Source of the DNA: Candidatus Binatota bacterium
GTDB taxonomy: Bacteria > Desulfobacterota > Binatia > Bin18
Direction: 5' to 3'
DNA: 9,046 bases
NCBI GenBank assembly: GCA_011523315.1
Contig: WTHE01000016.1
Location: 1-9,046 of the forward strand
Part shown: piece by piece, positions 6,711 to 9,046 of the stretch
How the letters are laid out: every line of letters starts with the position of its first letter
Position numbering within the stretch: position 1 is the stretch's first letter
Made by a program: the position numbers and the translations under genes
The notes under the pieces: model-generated
Seen by the model: the letters and a program-made list of their open reading frames with translations, nothing else
What the model was told of the DNA's origin: nothing
Database searches by the model: none

Positions 6711-8456
6711 CTAGGCCGCAGCCATGTCGTAGCTGCGCAGAACCTTGCCCGGCAGTGCGCCGGTACACTTCTGGCCCTCGAAGGTAATCTGGCCGTTGAC
6801 AATCGTGTAGCGATAGCCGTCGGCCTTCTGCACCCGTCGCCAGTCGTTGTTGGGCAGGTCGGTGATGGTCTCCATCGGCAGTACCCGGAGCTTTTCCAGA
6901 TCGTAGACCACGATGTCGGCCGGCATGTCTTCGCGCAGCCAGCCACGGTCGCGGATGCCGATGGCCCAGCCCAGCATGGTCGACAGCCGCCAGTGCGCCT
7001 CTTCCAGGCTCATGATCTGCTTGTCGCGAATCCAGTGGGCCAGGAAGTGGGTCGGGTAGCGGCCCAGGGTCAGAAACTTGGTGTGCGCGCCGCCGTCCGA
7101 GGCGCCGATCAGGGTCAGCGGGTGTTTGAGGATCTGACCCACGGAGTCCTCATCACTGTTGAGCGAGTCCTGCATGGCAAACTCGGTCTTGAGGTCTTCC
7201 TCGACCGCCAGATCCAGCATGGCATCGACCGGATGCTTGCCCTGCTCCTGGGCCAGCTGGGCGATGGTCTTGCCCCGCAGCGGCTCGTTCTTCTCCAGGT
7301 GGACATCGTCGATGACCGTCGCCTGCCAGTTGATCATGCCGACCTGGCCCTGCTCGCCGTCGCTGTCTTTGGACGGGACGATCATGCGCCGTCGCTTCTC
7401 CATATCCTGACGCAGCGCCGGACGCCGGTCCGGGTCGGCCAGTTTGGCCTTGCGCTCTTCAAGCGTACCGACAGTGGCCTCATTCCAGGCCGGCAGCTGG
7501 TCGAACAGGCCCATGGTCTCCAGGGTGAAATCGCGCTCAATCGGCACACAGATATCGACCGGCAGGACAATCGCCTCACGGTAGGCCTGCTCGCTCCAGG
7601 CCAGCTGCTTGCGCCAGCCGTCGGGGTTGTTGGAGTCGGACACGATGGCGTTCCAGTTCACCGGCCGACCGCTGGTCTTGGCCAGTTCCAGCAGGAAGTC
7701 CAGCCCCAGGCCCTGGAGGGCCGAGCCCATGGTCCACTCGATCGAACCGCGGTTGAACTCGCGCATGACCTCGGCCATTTCCAGGAGTTCTTCCCGGGGC
7801 GCGACCTGGGTCGGCAGATAGCCGCCGTCATAGTCCCGGTTGGACATGCTGAACGAACCCGAAAAACCGAAGCCGCCGGCCTGCAGGGCTTCGCGCAACA
7901 CGTGCTTGATGCGCGCGACCTGGTCCGAGGTCGCCGTGTAATCGGGATCGCGGGCCGCCTCATTGCCCATGACCCAGGCGCGCAGCGGCGAGTAGGGCAC
8001 CAGCGAGGCGGTATTCACCCCGACCTTGTTGCGTTCCAGGCTGTCCAGAAACTCGGGAAAGGTCTCCCAGTCCCAGCGCATCGAGGCCTGCATGATGGAC
8101 AGCGGGATGGTCTCGGTGCGCTCCATGCGCAGCATCGCCCGCTCCTGGTCCTCGGGCCGGACCGGGGCAAAGCCAAAGCCACAGTTGCCGATGGCCACAC
8201 TCGTCACCCCATGCCAGCCGGACAGCGTGGCGTACGGGTCCCAGCCGGTCAGGGCCGCGTCGTAGTGGGTGTGGATGTCCATGAAGCCGGGCGCCACCAC
8301 GCAGCCGGTGGCGTCGATAACACGCGTCGCGTCGCCGGTGATATTCCCCATCGCCGCGATCTTGCCGTTGCGGATGGCCAGATCTCCACGGTACGCGGGC
8401 GTGCGTAAGCCGTCGACGATCGTGCCGTTTTTGATTAACAGATCATACTCCGCCAT
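6711..8456 (-). CDS. D-aminoacylase-type amidohydrolase (amidohydrolase_3 family), paralogue 2
   Basis: A 581-residue cytoplasmic amidohydrolase, clearly paralogous to the gene at 3492-5183: 36 of the first 60 aligned residues are identical, both starting MAEYD. Metal-site marks are H62-x-H64 (IHTHYD), C92 (GNCGFGFAP) and D454 (ASDGGAHT). As in paralogue 1, the two His positions known from D-aminoacylase are absent; the segments read SIEWTMGS (238-245) and VNWNAIV (266-272). It differs by a longer middle part (about 355-440) rich in charged residues. ATG 8456 follows AAGGAGGG with 8 nt spacing. It is a single-gene unit reading toward the MFS gene and divergent from the dioxygenase gene. The family expectation is cleavage of an amide bond in an N-acyl amino acid or related compound; the true substrate, and the division of labour with paralogue 1, are unknown. 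Confidence 0.9.
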   Translation of the reverse strand: MAEYDLLIKNGTIVDGLRTPAYRGDLAIRNGKIAAMGNITGDATRVIDATGCVVAPGFMDIHTHYDAALTGWDPYATLSGWHGVTSVAIGNCGFGFAPVRPEDQERAMLRMERTETIPLSIMQASMRWDWETFPEFLDSLERNKVGVNTASLVPYSPLRAWVMGNEAARDPDYTATSDQVARIKHVLREALQAGGFGFSGSFSMSNRDYDGGYLPTQVAPREELLEMAEVMREFNRGSIEWTMGSALQGLGLDFLLELAKTSGRPVNWNAIVSDSNNPDGWRKQLAWSEQAYREAIVLPVDICVPIERDFTLETMGLFDQLPAWNEATVGTLEERKAKLADPDRRPALRQDMEKRRRMIVPSKDSDGEQGQVGMINWQATVIDDVHLEKNEPLRGKTIAQLAQEQGKHPVDAMLDLAVEEDLKTEFAMQDSLNSDEDSVGQILKHPLTLIGASDGGAHTKFLTLGRYPTHFLAHWIRDKQIMSLEEAHWRLSTMLGWAIGIRDRGWLREDMPADIVVYDLEKLRVLPMETITDLPNNDWRRVQKADGYRYTIVNGQITFEGQKCTGALPGKVLRSYDMAAA

Positions 8457-8489
8457 AAAGAACCCTCCTTATTGGTTGTTGCTGCGGGC

Positions 8490-8522
8490 GGGTAGGAGAT
8501 GATACCAGGATGTACCCTACCC
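8490..8522. promoter_or_regulatory. Operator-like inverted repeat in the second divergent promoter
   Basis: GGGTAGG (8490-8496) and CCTACCC (8516-8522) form perfect 7-bp arms around 19 bp. The right arm begins 3 bp from the -10 box of the minus-strand promoter and spans its expected start site. The position fits a repressor site better than an RNA terminator; no T-run follows. Confidence 0.35.
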
Positions 8523-8554
8523 CCCTTGTAGGAGATCGACAGGCCGTCGTCAAC
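8506..8554 (-). repeat. Promoter-region repeat, copy 2 (homologous to 5207-5255)
   Basis: This is the gapless counterpart of the copy near 5.2 kb, containing the same -35, the 17-bp spacer and the downstream GGATG. Compared with copy 1 the leader toward the gene is about 25 nt longer. Both leaders then converge again on CAATAA(A)GGAGGG before the ATG. Confidence 0.6.
8525..8553 (-). promoter_or_regulatory. Sigma70-type promoter of amidohydrolase paralogue 2
   Basis: TTGACG (8548-8553) and TACAAG (8525-8530) on the minus strand are 17 bp apart, matching consensus at 5 and 4 of 6 positions. Its -35 box lies only 15 bp from the ATG of the dioxygenase gene on the other strand, so expression of the two genes is likely to interfere or be linked. 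Confidence 0.6.
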
Positions 8555-8568
8555 GCGCACGAAGAACC

Positions 8569-9046
8569 ATGACCGCACCAGATCGAGATTTTTCGCGGGG
8601 CTTTCTGCCCACCCCCGACCCGCTCATCCGCCTGCCCGAGCCCTGCGGAGAGTGGGAAGCGGTCGCCCAGGACCTGTCCAAGCTGGCCCTGAACACCGCC
8701 CTGCGCCCGACCCTGGAGCGCCTGCCCGCGTTTCCCCTGGCCGCCCTGCGCACCGAACGGGAGGCTGAGCGGGCCATGAGCATGGTGTCGTTCATGGCCA
8801 ATCTGTACGTGTTCGCGCCCGACCGGCCCATCGCCACCCGGCTGCCCGCGCCCCTGGCCGTGGCCTGGCACGGGCTGGCGACGCGGCTCAGCCGCCCGCC
8901 GATGCTGACCTACGCCTCGCAGACGCTGCACAACTGGCGTCGCCTCGACCCGCACGGCCCGGTCGCGGTCGGCAATCTGGCCATGATTCAGAATTTCCTG
9001 GGCGGCATGGACGAGGAGTGGTTCGTCACCCTGCACGTGCATATCG
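8569..9046 (+). CDS. Indoleamine 2,3-dioxygenase family protein, N-terminal part, cut by window edge
   Basis: I translated this frame by hand: 159 codons from ATG 8569 to the right edge without a stop. The sequence follows the indoleamine 2,3-dioxygenase (IDO) family in order. RGFLPTPDPLIRLP is at 10-23, WEAVAQDLSKL at 29-39, RAMSMVSFMANLYVF at 68-82, LPAPLAVAWHGLATRLSRPP at 92-111, LTYASQTLHNWRRLDP at 113-128 and FLGGMDEEWFVTLHVHI at 143-159. Known IDO enzymes are cytoplasmic haem dioxygenases that open the indole ring of tryptophan or related compounds to N-formylkynurenine-type products. The haem-ligand His lies in the C-terminal half and is outside the window, so activity cannot be judged. 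No in-frame start exists upstream before a TGA at 8500. The ribosome-binding site is weak (GAAG), and I found no good plus-strand promoter. It is divergent from amidohydrolase paralogue 2. Confidence 0.82.
   Translation, partial: MTAPDRDFSRGFLPTPDPLIRLPEPCGEWEAVAQDLSKLALNTALRPTLERLPAFPLAALRTEREAERAMSMVSFMANLYVFAPDRPIATRLPAPLAVAWHGLATRLSRPPMLTYASQTLHNWRRLDPHGPVAVGNLAMIQNFLGGMDEEWFVTLHVHI

Noticed and set aside
6993..8408. Plus-strand open frame of 471 codons opposite amidohydrolase paralogue 2
   Set aside because: It has the same antisense-shadow character; the opposite strand carries a complete metal-site motif set.
8476..8506. Plus-strand promoter for the dioxygenase gene (TTGTTG with GATACC)
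   Set aside because: The -10 match is at best 3 of 6 and the spacing is unsuitable; no convincing promoter was found for this gene.
8443..9042. Minus-strand open frame of 199 codons over the dioxygenase gene
   Set aside because: It is rich in Gly, Gln and Arg with no family pattern, while the plus strand aligns throughout with the IDO family.
1..9046. CRISPR array, tRNA, rRNA or insertion sequence
   Set aside because: No regularly spaced repeats, tRNA-like cloverleaf ends, rRNA signature or transposase-like frame were seen in the window.

Overview
The window looks like a piece of chromosome from a GC-rich, Gram-negative environmental bacterium. Uncharacterised amidohydrolases, an ACS-type MFS transporter and a bacterial indoleamine 2,3-dioxygenase homologue next to each other recall Tectomicrobia/Entotheonella-like or deltaproteobacterial/Binatota genomes. 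That assignment is inference with low confidence, because no rRNA or marker gene is present. Most of the window is clearly GC-rich (42 of 60 bases in one line counted inside the second amidohydrolase). The first 650 or so bases are not (116 of 240 counted, about 48%).

Layout from left to right. (1) 1-1058, minus strand: a ParB-like/HTH gene cut off at the left edge, and upstream of it a 96-residue protein of unknown function with its own likely promoter. (2) 1196-5183, minus strand: a compact four-gene operon. Its transcription order is amidohydrolase of the D-aminoacylase type, then amidohydrolase-2, then SnoaL/NTF2-like protein, then HAD hydrolase. The first two junctions are each 13 nt. 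(3) 5327-6685, plus strand: a divergently transcribed 12-TM MFS transporter with an acidic repeat in its central loop. (4) 6711-8456, minus strand: a second, larger paralogue of the D-aminoacylase-type amidohydrolase. (5) 8569 to the right edge, plus strand: the N-terminal part of an indoleamine 2,3-dioxygenase family gene, divergent from the second paralogue.

The two D-aminoacylase-like paralogues are preceded by visibly homologous promoter regions. Each has TTGACG, a 17-bp spacer and a TAnAAn -10 box. A 49-bp stretch aligns without gaps, and each leader ends in CAATAA(A)GGAGGG before the start codon. The two genes are therefore probably co-expressed and probably arose by duplication together with their promoter. 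Each faces a divergent partner: the transporter in one case and the dioxygenase in the other.

Taken together, regions 2-5 look like a catabolic locus: uptake of an organic anion, cleavage of C-N or related bonds by three amidohydrolase-superfamily enzymes, a small NTF2-fold enzyme, a phosphatase, and an oxidative indole-ring-opening enzyme. The substrate cannot be read from the sequence. The lower-GC ParB-like pair at the left edge appears to be a separate, possibly acquired unit.
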